This document shows, one piece after another, positions 1 to 7,564 of a stretch of DNA of 64,000 nucleotides. The stretch comes from Streptomyces rhizosphaerihabitans (GTDB lineage Bacteria; Actinomycetota; Actinomycetes; Streptomycetales; Streptomycetaceae). The translations under genes and the position numbers were made by a program. The stretch lies in NCBI RefSeq assembly GCF_025399795.1, contig NZ_JAODTZ010000006.1, forward strand, positions 62,001-126,000. Direction: 5' to 3'. Below the pieces are notes generated by a model. It saw nothing but the letters and a program-made list of their open reading frames with translations, ran no database searches and had not been told where the DNA came from. How positions within the stretch are numbered: position 1 is the stretch's first letter; each line of letters begins with the position of its first letter.

Positions 1-151
1 ACATGGCGCCGTGCAACACGTTCCGGTGAGCGGGAGCCATGCCGGGTACCGGACCGGGTACCGCGGTGACGGCCCGGTCCCACGGCGGTGGCCCGGTCCT
101 GCGGCATCGGCCTGGCTACGTGGCGGTGGCCTGGCTCCGGGCCGCGTGGCG

Positions 152-174
152 TTGTCAGTGGCCGGTGCCAGACT
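152..174 (+). promoter_or_regulatory. RecA-NDp/PafBC-type DNA-damage promoter candidate
   Basis: TTGTCA at 152-157 is followed directly by GTG, then eight bases, then CAGACT at 169-174. This fits the actinobacterial RecA-independent damage-inducible promoter consensus (tTGTCRgtg, eight bases, TAnnnT), described in mycobacteria and linked to PafBC activation, apart from C instead of T at the first -10 position. It lies about 40 bp before the GTG of the VOC gene. Bases 1-151 contain no other feature I can support. Confidence 0.45.
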
Positions 175-214
175 GAGCGGCGGATCGGAATCCGGCAGTG
201 TGTGACGAGACGGA

Positions 215-637
215 GTGATCGGTATGGCTGGCATGAACGGCGGGCGCCCGAGCATCTACCCCTCGATGCTGTACGCCGACGCGAAGGCGGCGATCAGGCA
301 GCTCACGGAGGCCTTCGGCTTCACCGAGCTGTCCGTCTACGAGGGTGAGGACGGCTTGGTGACGCACGCCGAGCTGGTGCAGGGCAACGGCGCGGTGATG
401 CTCGGTTCCAAGGGCCGCGGCGGCCGCTTCGACGAGGCGATGAAGAACGCGGGCCCGTGCGGGGTGTACATCGTCGTGGACGACGTCGACGCACACCACC
501 AGCGAGCCGTGGACCACGGCGCGGAGATCCTCATGGCCCCGACCGACCAGGACTACGGCTCGCGGGACTACATGGCCCGCGACATCGAGGGCAACATCTG
601 GAGCTTCGGTACCTACGCCCCCGAGATAGGCGTGTAG
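215..637 (+). CDS. VOC-fold (glyoxalase/bleomycin resistance, PhnB-like) protein
   Basis: This 140-residue protein fits one vicinal-oxygen-chelate module. An N-terminal half (residues 12-35, PSIYPSMLYADAKAAIRQ) starts the first beta-alpha-beta unit, and the C-terminal DIEGNIWSFGTY segment (about 123-134) is the usual end of VOC proteins. The family covers glyoxalases, antibiotic-binding proteins and small-molecule enzymes, so the substrate cannot be inferred. A GTG at 215 is used; the ATG at 224 is an equally possible start. The gene is single, and the damage-type promoter at 152-174 suggests stress expression, which is inference. Confidence 0.8.
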   Translation: MIGMAGMNGGRPSIYPSMLYADAKAAIRQLTEAFGFTELSVYEGEDGLVTHAELVQGNGAVMLGSKGRGGRFDEAMKNAGPCGVYIVVDDVDAHHQRAVDHGAEILMAPTDQDYGSRDYMARDIEGNIWSFGTYAPEIGV

Positions 638-697
638 AACCCCGCCGGGCGGCGGCCCGCGCCTGCTCCAGGCCGGCTCCCCTGTCAGCTCCTCCGG

Positions 698-2119
698 TCA
701 GCTTCCCCCGGTGTGCACCTGGAAGGCGGCCCGGCGTACGGCCTTGGCGAGGGCCGGGTCCGGGTGCGCGGCGGCGAGCGCGACCAGCACCTGCACCGTG
801 CGCGGATGCCCGACCGCGCGCACCTCGTCGAGCAGCGCGGGCACGGTGGGCTGCACCGCGGACTCCAGATGGCGGACGAGAAGCGGGGCCTCTCCGTGGT
901 CCGCCACGGCGGCCGCGGTGTCGACCCACAGCCAGGTGGACTCGGCGCGGGTGAGGACCTCGTGGGCGTCCTCGGGGTCGTAGCCGTCGTGCTCGGCGAG
1001 CCACAGCAGGGCGTAGGGGCGCAGCGGGGTCTCCTCGACGACGGCGCGTACGTCGGGCTCGGCGGGAGCGCCGACCACGCGCAGTGCCTCGAAGGCGAGG
1101 CCGCGGCTGAGGGCGTCCTCGCCGCGCGCGGCGTCGATGAGTTCGGTGACGGCCCCGCCGACCGGGCGGGCGGCGAGCCAGGCGCGGTACTCGGCGCGGG
1201 CGGCGTTGGGGCGGAGCTGGGCGCAGCCACGGAGCATGTCCTCGGCGGACTGCTCGATGTTCCCGGCGGGGCTCTGCGCGGCGACGCAGATCTGCTCCAG
1301 CTTGACCCAGACCGCCCAGCTGCCGAGCGGGGTGAGTGTGGCCTGTCCTTCGCCGTAGGTCAGCGCGCCGACGGAGGCGAGGGCGTGCAGGGCCCACTCG
1401 AGGAGGGGGGCGAGGGGGGCGTCCAGGACCTCGGCGGGCTCCAGGACCTCGGCGGGCTCGGGGGCCGCCTCGGGCTCGGGGCCGTAGGGGATTTCGCAGC
1501 GCTCGGTGCGCAGTTCCGTGACGCGCTGCCCGAGGAGGTCGAGGAGTTGGTCCACGGGGACGGGCCCGGCCGAGAGCTGAAGGAAGGAGAGCACCTGGGG
1601 CATCGCGGAGACGACCTCGGCGACGGCCGCGGGCTCGCGGTCCGCCGGCTCGGGGTATGCGAGGGACCATGCGTCGAAGAGGGCGACCCAGCCGCGCAGG
1701 ACGGCGCTGTCGTCGCGGCTCCAGGCGCGCAGCCGCCATCCCGGGCGGGCGGTGTCGCCGTGGACCTCGATGAGGCCGGACAGGCGGGCGGTGTCCCAGT
1801 CCGCGCGGACCTGAACCGGGGTCAGTCCGAGATCCGCGGCGGCCCGTTCGGCGGTGACGTCGGAGAGCGCGCCCTTGCCGCCGGGGTTCACGCCGTCGCG
1901 CCCCGGGCGCAGGGCGGCGTCGGCCCAGCGCGCCACGCGCGCCGCGTCGGACAGGCCGGTGCGCGCCATACGGGCGAGTTCCGCGGGCGGCGGTGTGCCT
2001 TCCGGCGGTCGCGGTGCGGGGCGGCGCGTGCGGCGCTGGGTCACCGCTCGGGGAGCGGCCGCGAGGGACCGCGGGCTGACGAGTCGGAGCCTGGAGTCGC
2101 GCGGGTTACGGGACGTCAC
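698..2119 (-). CDS. Uncharacterised actinobacterial protein, 473 aa
   Basis: I do not recognise a family. The protein is soluble, rich in Ala, Glu and Leu, with a basic Arg/Pro-rich first 50 residues and a helical body. The last 170 residues look like repeated helical hairpins (for example EALRVVGAPAEPDVRAVV, LLWLAEHDGYDPEDA, VLVALAAAHPDPALAKAV), reminiscent of HEAT/ARM-type repeats. An 18-bp direct duplication near 1423-1458 gives the tandem PAEVLE/PAEVLD. I start at the GTG at 2119 (VTSRNPRDS); a TTG at 2155 would add 12 residues and is less likely. No clear Shine-Dalgarno precedes it, so a leaderless transcript is possible. It is single, and converges with the VOC gene. Confidence 0.7.
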   Translation of the reverse strand: MTSRNPRDSRLRLVSPRSLAAAPRAVTQRRTRRPAPRPPEGTPPPAELARMARTGLSDAARVARWADAALRPGRDGVNPGGKGALSDVTAERAAADLGLTPVQVRADWDTARLSGLIEVHGDTARPGWRLRAWSRDDSAVLRGWVALFDAWSLAYPEPADREPAAVAEVVSAMPQVLSFLQLSAGPVPVDQLLDLLGQRVTELRTERCEIPYGPEPEAAPEPAEVLEPAEVLDAPLAPLLEWALHALASVGALTYGEGQATLTPLGSWAVWVKLEQICVAAQSPAGNIEQSAEDMLRGCAQLRPNAARAEYRAWLAARPVGGAVTELIDAARGEDALSRGLAFEALRVVGAPAEPDVRAVVEETPLRPYALLWLAEHDGYDPEDAHEVLTRAESTWLWVDTAAAVADHGEAPLLVRHLESAVQPTVPALLDEVRAVGHPRTVQVLVALAAAHPDPALAKAVRRAAFQVHTGGS

Positions 2120-2341
2120 GGGTGCAGTCTTGCGGTTGACGGTCCGAAAACCCAAACGGAATGCCCTCGCAGGCCACGGGGGCGGCGGGAGCGGGGCCTT
2201 CTCGGGGCGTCCGACACGCGGGAAAGAGTGCCGCGCCGAGTTGTTCGGGACCGAACCGGAAGTGCGCCTTCGCGTCGTCCGAGGCGCCTCGCGCGGAGCC
2301 TCGGCCCACCCTGCGGCCCACCCGCGCCAGGGGCGCGCGCG

Positions 2342-2432
2342 GGCTTCACTCCGGGGGCGTGTGCCGGCTTCGCTCCGGGCGCGTGGCGGCTTCGCTCGGG
2401 GCGCGTGGCGGCTTGGCTGCGGGCGCGCGCCG
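2342..2432. repeat. Imperfect 22-24 bp tandem repeats (about 4 units)
   Basis: Units beginning GGCTTC or GGCTTG start at 2342, 2366, 2388 and 2410 and carry a shared GCTCCGGGCGCGTGGC-like body. They lie in the non-coding gap 2120-2545 between two minus-strand genes. No ORF with normal codon bias covers them. The function is unknown; replication slippage is the simplest origin. Confidence 0.65.
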
Positions 2433-2470
2433 GGGACGGGCGCTGTTTGAGGCGGGGCTTCGTACCGATC

Positions 2471-2512
2471 CGGATCGGCGCGGTGCCGTGGCGGATCGGC
2501 GCGGTGCCGTGG
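2471..2512. repeat. Perfect 21-bp tandem duplication
   Basis: Two identical 21-bp units (starting CGGATCGGCG and ending GTGCCGTGG) occupy 2471-2491 and 2492-2512, and a diverged CGGATCGGGGATGG copy follows at about 2529-2542. They sit just past the 3' end of the alpha/beta hydrolase gene. I see no terminator hairpin in them. Confidence 0.7.
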
Positions 2513-2545
2513 CTTGCGTCAGGGATGGCTCGGATCGGGGATGGC

Positions 2546-3673
2546 TTACATCAGGGGGGTGAGGAAGCGGCGCAGGGCTTCTTCGTAGGTTGCCGGGTCG
2601 GCGTTCCACATGGCGCCGTGCGGGGCGTTCGGGACGGTGTACAGGGTGACCAGGTCGGGGCGGCTCGCGGCGAGGCGGCGGGAGGGGCCCCAGGGGGCGA
2701 TGGTGTCGTCCGGACCGTGCACCAGCAGGGTCGGCACCTTGAGCTGGCCGGGATGCGCGGCGTGCGCGATGCGGTCTCCGCGTACGCCGGTGCGGCCCTG
2801 GGCGGCGCGCACCGCGAGCGGCAGCAGGAAGCTCGGGGTGTGGCGGGCGCCGGCGAGGGCGCGCAGCGTGGTCTCCCAGTCGAGGACCGGCGAGTCCAGG
2901 ACGAGCCCGGAGATCCGCTCGCGCAGCGCGGAGTGGGCGGCGGCGCGCAGCGCCATGGTGGCGCCGGTGGACCAGCCGTAGAGGACGACCCGCTCGGCGC
3001 CGTACCGCACGGCGTAGCGGATGGCCGCGTCGAGGTCGCGCCACTCCGTCTCGCCGAGGTGGTTCAGGCCGTCCGGGGGGCGTGGTGCCCCGAGGTCGCC
3101 CCGGTAGGCGAGGTCGAGCACGGGGAAGTGCCGGCCGTTCAGGAACCCCATCAGGTTCATGGGGTGTTCCCGGGTGGCGCCCAGGCCGTGCACGGTGATG
3201 ATCCAGGTGTCGCGGACGGCGGGCACGAACCAGGCGGGCAGGGCACCGAGTTCGCCGGGCACGTCGATGTCGGCGTGTTCGAGTCCGAGGGCGGACCCGG
3301 GGTCCCCGACGTACAGGTTCGGGGTGAGCCACACCTTGTCGCCGGGTTCCAGGGAGCCGTGCGTGACGCGTTCGAGTCGGCGTACGACGGTGTCTGCGGT
3401 GTGGGGGACGGAGTTCTGGAGCGGGCCGACGACCGCATGGGAGCCGTCGCCCGCGAGGCCGTAGGTTCCCGGGCGCCGGGAGGCGAGGGCACGGGTGAGG
3501 GTGATTCCGCCCGCCGTCGTGGCGTGCACGGTGAGCCGGGGCTCGGTGGGCAGGGGCTTGCCGGGCCTCGCCTTCAGCGCGGCGTCGCTGGCGAACCGGC
3601 CTGCCGCCACGGAGGCCACGCCCGCGGCAATGGCTACGGAAACGGCCGCTGCCGTGGCTCTTAGGATGCGCAC
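2546..3673 (-). CDS. Membrane-anchored alpha/beta hydrolase
   Basis: The 375-residue protein starts with a basic residue cluster and a hydrophobic stretch (residues 4-24, LRATAAAVSVAIAAGVASVAA), which is a signal anchor or signal peptide, so it probably acts at or outside the membrane. The C-terminal half is an alpha/beta hydrolase: oxyanion region VHGLGATREHP, nucleophile elbow GWSTG, acid residue in HGPDDTIAP, and catalytic His in NAPHGAMWN. The likely role is esterase or lipase-like hydrolysis; the substrate is unknown. The frame is open further upstream to 3895 through the 7-bp repeat, but that extension codes only SPEPGAR repeats without a start signal, so I use the GTG at 3673. Confidence 0.85.
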   Translation of the reverse strand: MRILRATAAAVSVAIAAGVASVAAGRFASDAALKARPGKPLPTEPRLTVHATTAGGITLTRALASRRPGTYGLAGDGSHAVVGPLQNSVPHTADTVVRRLERVTHGSLEPGDKVWLTPNLYVGDPGSALGLEHADIDVPGELGALPAWFVPAVRDTWIITVHGLGATREHPMNLMGFLNGRHFPVLDLAYRGDLGAPRPPDGLNHLGETEWRDLDAAIRYAVRYGAERVVLYGWSTGATMALRAAAHSALRERISGLVLDSPVLDWETTLRALAGARHTPSFLLPLAVRAAQGRTGVRGDRIAHAAHPGQLKVPTLLVHGPDDTIAPWGPSRRLAASRPDLVTLYTVPNAPHGAMWNADPATYEEALRRFLTPLM

Positions 3674-3806
3674 TCGACCAGTTTCCCGGGGGATCCCGGC
3701 ATCGGCCAGCGGGAGGGCCTCCAGGGGTGACGGCCGGCGCTCACCGGCCCCCGCCCACCGGGCCGGTCCGGCGACCGGGGCACGACGGACCTCGGTCGGC
3801 GGACTC

Positions 3807-3880
3807 GGGCTCCGGGCTCCGGGCTCCGGGCTCCGGGCTCCGGGCTCCGGGCTCCGGGCTCCGGGCTCCGGGCTCCGGGC
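3807..3880. repeat. 7-bp microsatellite-like array (GGGCTCC, about 10.5 copies)
   Basis: Seventy-four bases consist of an almost perfect head-to-tail repeat of GGGCTCC. The array lies in the gap between the aldolase gene and the hydrolase gene (both minus strand), about 135 bp upstream of the hydrolase start. A 7-bp unit changes the reading frame with each copy, so length variation cannot be tolerated inside a gene. This supports a non-coding position and argues against the extended ORF. Confidence 0.9.
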
Positions 3881-3919
3881 AAGCCTTACGCCCACCTCCT
3901 CGGCCCTGCCCCTCCACCT

Positions 3920-4003
3920 AGCCCCTTCCGCCCTACCTCCTCCGCCCAGCCCCTTCCGCCCTACCTCCTCCGACCAGCCTCTCCGCCCAGCCCCTTCCGC
4001 CCA
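3920..4003. repeat. Pyrimidine-rich 28-bp-period repeat
   Basis: A 25-bp block (AGCCCCTTCCGCCCTACCTC then CTCCG) occurs at 3920-3944 and again at 3948-3972, with a shortened third copy at 3989-4003. On the transcribed minus strand this is a purine-rich GGGCGGAAGGGG tract just after the aldolase stop codon. I see no conventional hairpin. Confidence 0.65.
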
Positions 4004-4017
4004 GCCTCTTTCCGGCC

Positions 4018-4701
4018 CTACCGCTTCTGGCCGTATCCCCGCAGCCGCTCCCCCGCCTCCTCGAGCTGGTCAGGCGAGAGCAGGGCGGGCGCGAGGCCCG
4101 GGACGGAGGAGGACAGGAGCCAGACGCGGCACATCCATTCCAGCTGGGCCGTGCGGTCGTACGCCTGGGCCGGCGAGGCTCCGTAGGCGATGGTGCCGTG
4201 GTTCTGGAGGAGGCAGGCGGCGCGGCCGGCCAGGGCCCGGAGCATGTTCTCGGCCAACTCCGGCGTGCCATAGGTCGCGTAGGGGGCGACGCGCACCGGG
4301 CCGCCGAGGTCCGCGGCCATGTAGTGGATGAGCGGGAGCTCGGGGACGAGGACCGAGACGGCCGTCGCGTGCGGGGCGTGGGTGTGGACGACGGCCCGCG
4401 CCCCGGTCTCGCGGTACACCGCGAGGTGCATCGGCAGTTCGCTGGTGGGCCGCAGCGAACCGATCACCTGACGGCCGTCGGGGCCGACGCCGACGATGTC
4501 GTCGTGCGTCAGCCGGTCGTAGGGCACGCCCGTGGGCGTGACCAGGACCGTGTCGCCGACGCGGACCGAGACGTTGCCCGACGTACCGACGACCAGCCCG
4601 TCGGCGACCGTCCGGCGGGCCGTCGCGACGAGCTCGTCCCAGGCCCCCCGAAGGGCGTCCCGCGCGGCCGACTCGTCCCCCTCGTCGCGCTCTTCCGCCA
4701 T
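4018..4701 (-). CDS. Class II aldolase/adducin family protein (fuculose-phosphate aldolase-like)
   Basis: The product has 227 residues, the usual size for the family. Class II aldolase features are present: NVSVRVGD with TPTGVPYDRL near the N-terminus, the catalytic Glu in SELPMH, the zinc ligands of HTHAPHATA, and the third His in QNHGTI. Members cleave sugar phosphates such as L-fuculose-1-phosphate or L-ribulose-5-phosphate, or act as dehydratases/decarboxylases; the substrate here is unknown. I use the ATG at 4701 because GGGAGGA lies 8 bases upstream. An in-frame ATG at 4749 with a weaker AGGA would add a charged 16-residue extension. Confidence 0.88.
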   Translation of the reverse strand: MAEERDEGDESAARDALRGAWDELVATARRTVADGLVVGTSGNVSVRVGDTVLVTPTGVPYDRLTHDDIVGVGPDGRQVIGSLRPTSELPMHLAVYRETGARAVVHTHAPHATAVSVLVPELPLIHYMAADLGGPVRVAPYATYGTPELAENMLRALAGRAACLLQNHGTIAYGASPAQAYDRTAQLEWMCRVWLLSSSVPGLAPALLSPDQLEEAGERLRGYGQKR

Positions 4702-4825
4702 TTGTGGGTCCTCCCGCCCGTCCCGTGCGTCCCGGTGTCGCTCAGTCATGACGCGATCCTGCCAGGCCCGGCCGCCGACGCACCTTGGGCGGGCGCGCCT
4801 CAGGGCGGAAGTCACACCTCAGTAA

Positions 4826-5486
4826 GGGTGCGTACGGGCTGACCGTGGGGGCGCCTCCCTCTCCGCGCTCCCGGCCTGGGCCGCGGGCAACACCAAAGGG
4901 CACGACGTCTCCTTCTCACCAGAGGAACGCGGACCGGCGGAGCGCGGAAGCGAAGGGCGCGCGGTTCGTCCACCACGTGAAGGCAACCGAGTCCACCACC
5001 CACCGCAAGCCCTGCCCCGCCCGGCAGTACGACGGCGCACGCGACGCGGCGTCCTCCACGACGCCCGCCACTTCGCGGCGCCGGACCGCTCGTCCCGGCA
5101 CCGCGCAGGCCGCGCATCTCGTACACAACGGCGGGCACGGCGCGCGGACGGCTGGACACTGCCGCCCGCGCCGGACGTCGAGTACGACCCGTACGGCAAG
5201 CACCAGCGCCACGGCCTCGGCAAGGCCGGAATGGCGAACCGGATCGCGGCCTTCAGCGACGGGATCCGCCGGAAGACCGGCTGTCGATCCGTGATCTGCG
5301 TCACAATTCACCGATGGAACACCGGCACCGACTCCAGCCGGACATTTGCCGCGGATCACACGCCGTGGCTGGCCCGCTACGGTCCGGCGGGCACCGGAGC
5401 GCTGCCCGCCGGACGGTCGCGCGGACCTTCCGGCAGCACGACAACAGCGGCAGCCTGCCGGGTGACCAGAATCTCTTCGACTGATC
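4826..5486 (+). pseudogene. Possible decayed gene in the phosphate-transporter upstream gap
   Basis: The roughly 0.93-kb gap 4702-5629 has no normal gene, but pieces of it look coding. At about 5144-5290 one plus frame reads DGWTLPPAPDVEYDPYGKHQ and continues RHGLGKAGMANRIAAFSDGI with almost every third base G or C. Short coding-like pieces also occur at 4850-4910 (SLSALPAWAAGNTKGHDVSF), about 5105-5145 in a different frame (HLVHNGGHGAR), and 5430-5485 (QHDNSGSLPGDQNLFD, then a stop). No start codon serves the first piece, and at least two frame changes are needed. I do not recognise the family; a diverged remnant is inference. Confidence 0.25.
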
Positions 5487-5629
5487 CCCGGCTCGGCCCA
5501 AGCGGCCCACCCCGGGACGGCGACCCAAGCGGAGCACGGAATTCCACATCCGTTCGAACCCGCAGCCTCGCCCCTCCGACACAAGCGGAGGGGGGATTCG
5601 CCATTCGGGACACCATGACGCCCGCCCCA

Positions 5630-5671
5630 GTTCACCTTCCGTTCATCCAGGTTGCCTACGGTCCACCTGCC
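5630..5671 (+). promoter_or_regulatory. PHO box (PhoP operator) upstream of pit
   Basis: Direct-repeat units GTTCACCTTCC (5630-5640) and GTTCATCCAGG (5641-5651) are followed by weaker units GTTGCCTACG (5651-5660) and GTCCACCTGCC (5661-5671). Eleven-base GTTCAYC repeats in tandem are the established Streptomyces PhoP recognition pattern. The box lies 28 bp before the pit start, so PhoP bound here would probably block or reset transcription. Low-affinity Pit genes are known PhoP targets in Streptomyces. Confidence 0.75.
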
Positions 5672-5698
5672 ACTGACGTCCAACAGAAGCCTGGGTAA

Positions 5699-6940
5699 AT
5701 GGAACACATCACGCTCCTCCTCGGAATCGTGATCGTCACCGCTCTCGTGTTCGATTTCACGAACGGTTTCCACGACACCGCCAACGCGATGGCCACCACC
5801 ATCTCGACCGGCGCACTCAAGCCCAAGGTCGCGGTGGCCATGTCCGCCGCGCTCAACCTTGTCGGCGCCTTTCTCTCTGTGGAGGTCGCCAACACGATCT
5901 CCAAAGGCCTCGTCGATGAATCCGGCATCAAGCCGGAGGTGATCTTCGCCGCGCTCGTCGGCGCGATCCTCTGGAACCTCGTGACGTGGCTCGTCGGACT
6001 CCCGTCCAGTTCCTCGCACGCCCTCATGGGCGGCCTGGTCGGCGCCACCATCGCCTCCGCCGGTACCGGCGCTGTGCACGGGGACGTCCTGGTCGGCAAG
6101 GTGCTCCTGCCCGCCGTCGCGGCTCCGATCGTCGCCGGCCTCGCCGCGATGTTCGCGACCCGGCTGTCGTACAAGCTCAGTGGTAACGCCGACACCAAGG
6201 CCACCAAGAAGGGTTACCGCGCCGGCCAGATAGCCTCCGCGGGCCTTGTCTCGCTGGCCCACGGCACCAACGACGCGCAGAAGACGATGGGCATCATCAC
6301 CCTGGCCCTGGTCGCCGGTGGCGCCGTCGCTCCCGACTCCGACCCGCCGGTCTGGGTCATCCTCTCCGCCGGTCTCGCCATCGCGCTCGGCACCTACCTG
6401 GGCGGCTGGCGCATCATCCGCACGATGGGCAAGGGCCTGACCGACCTCCAGCCGCAGCAGGGCTTCGCCGCCCAGACCAGCGCGGCCACGGTCATCCTGG
6501 CCTCCTCGCACATCGGCTTCTCCCTCTCCACCACGCACTCGGTCTCCGGCTCCGTGATGGGCGCGGGCCTCGGCCGCAAGGGCGGTGTGGTCCGCTGGTC
6601 CACCGCCAAGCGGATGGTCGTCGCCTGGGTCCTCACGCTGCCCGCCGCCGCCCTGGTCGGCGCGCTCGCCGAGTGGGTGACCGGTTTCGGTGCCTGGGGC
6701 ACCGCCCTCGTCGCCGTCTTCCTGGTCGGTTCCAGCTTCGCGATCTGGCGCCGCTCGCGCCGCGAGGTCATCGACCACACCAACGTGAACGACGCCGAAG
6801 AGCCCGCCGGAGTGGTGACCACGGCCATCGCCGCCGTCACGCCGCCCCCGGCCGGCACCGTGGCCGAGGACCTCAAGGCCACCATCCCGGCTCCCGCCGA
6901 GCCCACGGCGAGCCCGTCGGCGCCGTCCCCCGTGGCCTGA
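5699..6940 (+). CDS. pit: Low-affinity inorganic phosphate transporter, PiT family
   Basis: This 413-residue membrane protein has the family signature FTNGFHDTANAMATT near the N-terminus (about residues 20-34) and its inverted duplicate AHGTNDAQKTMG near 186-197, with GLPSSSSHALMGG and SLSTTHSVSGSVMG as the two substrate-binding repeats. About ten hydrophobic segments are visible. PiT proteins carry divalent metal-phosphate complexes with protons. The last 60 residues form a Pro/Ala-rich soluble tail not needed by the family. The PHO box at 5630-5671 implies control by PhoR-PhoP. A small membrane protein gene follows after 20 bp, probably in the same transcript. Confidence 0.95.
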   Translation: MEHITLLLGIVIVTALVFDFTNGFHDTANAMATTISTGALKPKVAVAMSAALNLVGAFLSVEVANTISKGLVDESGIKPEVIFAALVGAILWNLVTWLVGLPSSSSHALMGGLVGATIASAGTGAVHGDVLVGKVLLPAVAAPIVAGLAAMFATRLSYKLSGNADTKATKKGYRAGQIASAGLVSLAHGTNDAQKTMGIITLALVAGGAVAPDSDPPVWVILSAGLAIALGTYLGGWRIIRTMGKGLTDLQPQQGFAAQTSAATVILASSHIGFSLSTTHSVSGSVMGAGLGRKGGVVRWSTAKRMVVAWVLTLPAAALVGALAEWVTGFGAWGTALVAVFLVGSSFAIWRRSRREVIDHTNVNDAEEPAGVVTTAIAAVTPPPAGTVAEDLKATIPAPAEPTASPSAPSPVA

Positions 6941-6960
6941 GAACCGAAGGAAGAAACAGC

Positions 6961-7179
6961 ATGAACATCGACTGGTCAGCCCTCGGGTCCGTCTTCGGGG
7001 TCAGCCTCGGAGTGACCGTGGCTCTCGTCGCCCTCTTCACCCTCGGCGTCGCCGGCCTCTCCAAGAAGGAGACGGCCCAGGGCGGTTCCGCGGTCGCGGC
7101 GGCCACCGGCGCGTATGTCTGCTTCGCGGCCTGCACCGTGGCGGTGGCGTACGGCATCTCCCTGATCATCACCAAGTAG
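6961..7179 (+). CDS. Small two-helix membrane protein
   Basis: The 72-residue product has two hydrophobic helices (about residues 10-31 and 46-69) joined by a short polar loop (SKKETAQGGS). I know no function. It follows the phosphate transporter by 20 bp with GAAGGA before the ATG, and the strong hairpin at 7224-7265 ends the unit, so the two genes are very likely co-transcribed. A role as an accessory subunit of the transporter is inference. Confidence 0.8.
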   Translation: MNIDWSALGSVFGVSLGVTVALVALFTLGVAGLSKKETAQGGSAVAAATGAYVCFAACTVAVAYGISLIITK

Positions 7180-7223
7180 CCCGGCACAAGCGGCCCGAAA
7201 GAGGGTTGCGCCGAGCAGAACCG

Positions 7224-7265
7224 CGCGTGGGGTGCGGGACGGATCACCGTCCCGCACCCCACGCG
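7224..7265 (+). terminator. Strong hairpin terminator after pit operon
   Basis: A perfect 19-bp stem (7224-7242 with 7247-7265) closes an ATCA loop. There is no U tract, as is usual for actinobacterial terminators. It separates the phosphate operon from the cobalamin riboswitch leader. Confidence 0.85.
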
Positions 7266-7315
7266 TATGTGGGCCTGCGCACACTGCCCCTCCGCAGGTC
7301 AACAGCCAGTTGACG

Positions 7316-7470
7316 GCCGTTCTCACCCCGTGGTGGACTGCCGGAGCCAAGTACGGCGGCATGAGAGGAAGCCGGTGCGAATCCGGCGCGGTCCCGCCAC
7401 TGTCATCGGGGAAGAAACTCCCCGGGAGCCAGGAACTCTCACCGCCGGTCTCGTCGAACCAGGGCGTGGA
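7316..7470 (+). promoter_or_regulatory. Cobalamin (AdoCbl) riboswitch
   Basis: The conserved core is clear: GCCGGTGCGAATCCGGCG at 7371-7388 followed by CGGTCCCGCCACTG, and the B12-box AGCCAGGA at 7427-7434. These match the P3-P6 region and the 3' conserved element of Rfam-type cobalamin riboswitches. The aptamer boundaries are approximate. It lies about 95 bp upstream of cobD, so adenosylcobalamin should repress cobD-cobQ-cobN and probably the whole cluster. In Streptomyces such elements often act on translation initiation; which mode applies cannot be read from sequence alone. Confidence 0.93.
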
Positions 7471-7494
7471 CACCCTGAGTGAGGACATATCGCC

Positions 7495-7560
7495 ATGCGC
7501 GGCTGCCCGTTTCCCGTTCCGCTGAGTACAAGGGTTCCACTCCACCCGACCGCGGGCTGA
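7495..7560 (+). CDS. Possible 21-aa leader ORF between riboswitch and cobD
   Basis: ATG at 7495 opens a frame coding MRGCPFPVPLSTRVPLHPTA plus Gly and stopping at 7560, four bases before the cobD GTG at 7565. TGAGGA about 10 bases upstream could serve as its ribosome site, whereas cobD itself has no clear Shine-Dalgarno, which suits translational coupling through this leader. The peptide has four Pro and no visible domain. It is too short for codon statistics; translation is inference. Confidence 0.35.
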   Translation: MRGCPFPVPLSTRVPLHPTAG

Positions 7561-7564
7561 CCCC

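Noticed and set aside
713..3664. 983-codon plus-strand open frame
   Set aside because: It is antisense to the 473-aa protein and the alpha/beta hydrolase, contains no recognisable domain, and arises from high-GC codon bias on the opposite strand.
2546..3895. Extension of the alpha/beta hydrolase through SPEPGAR repeats
   Set aside because: The extension is the 7-bp DNA repeat read as protein, lacks a ribosome site, and places the signal anchor more than 70 residues inside the protein.
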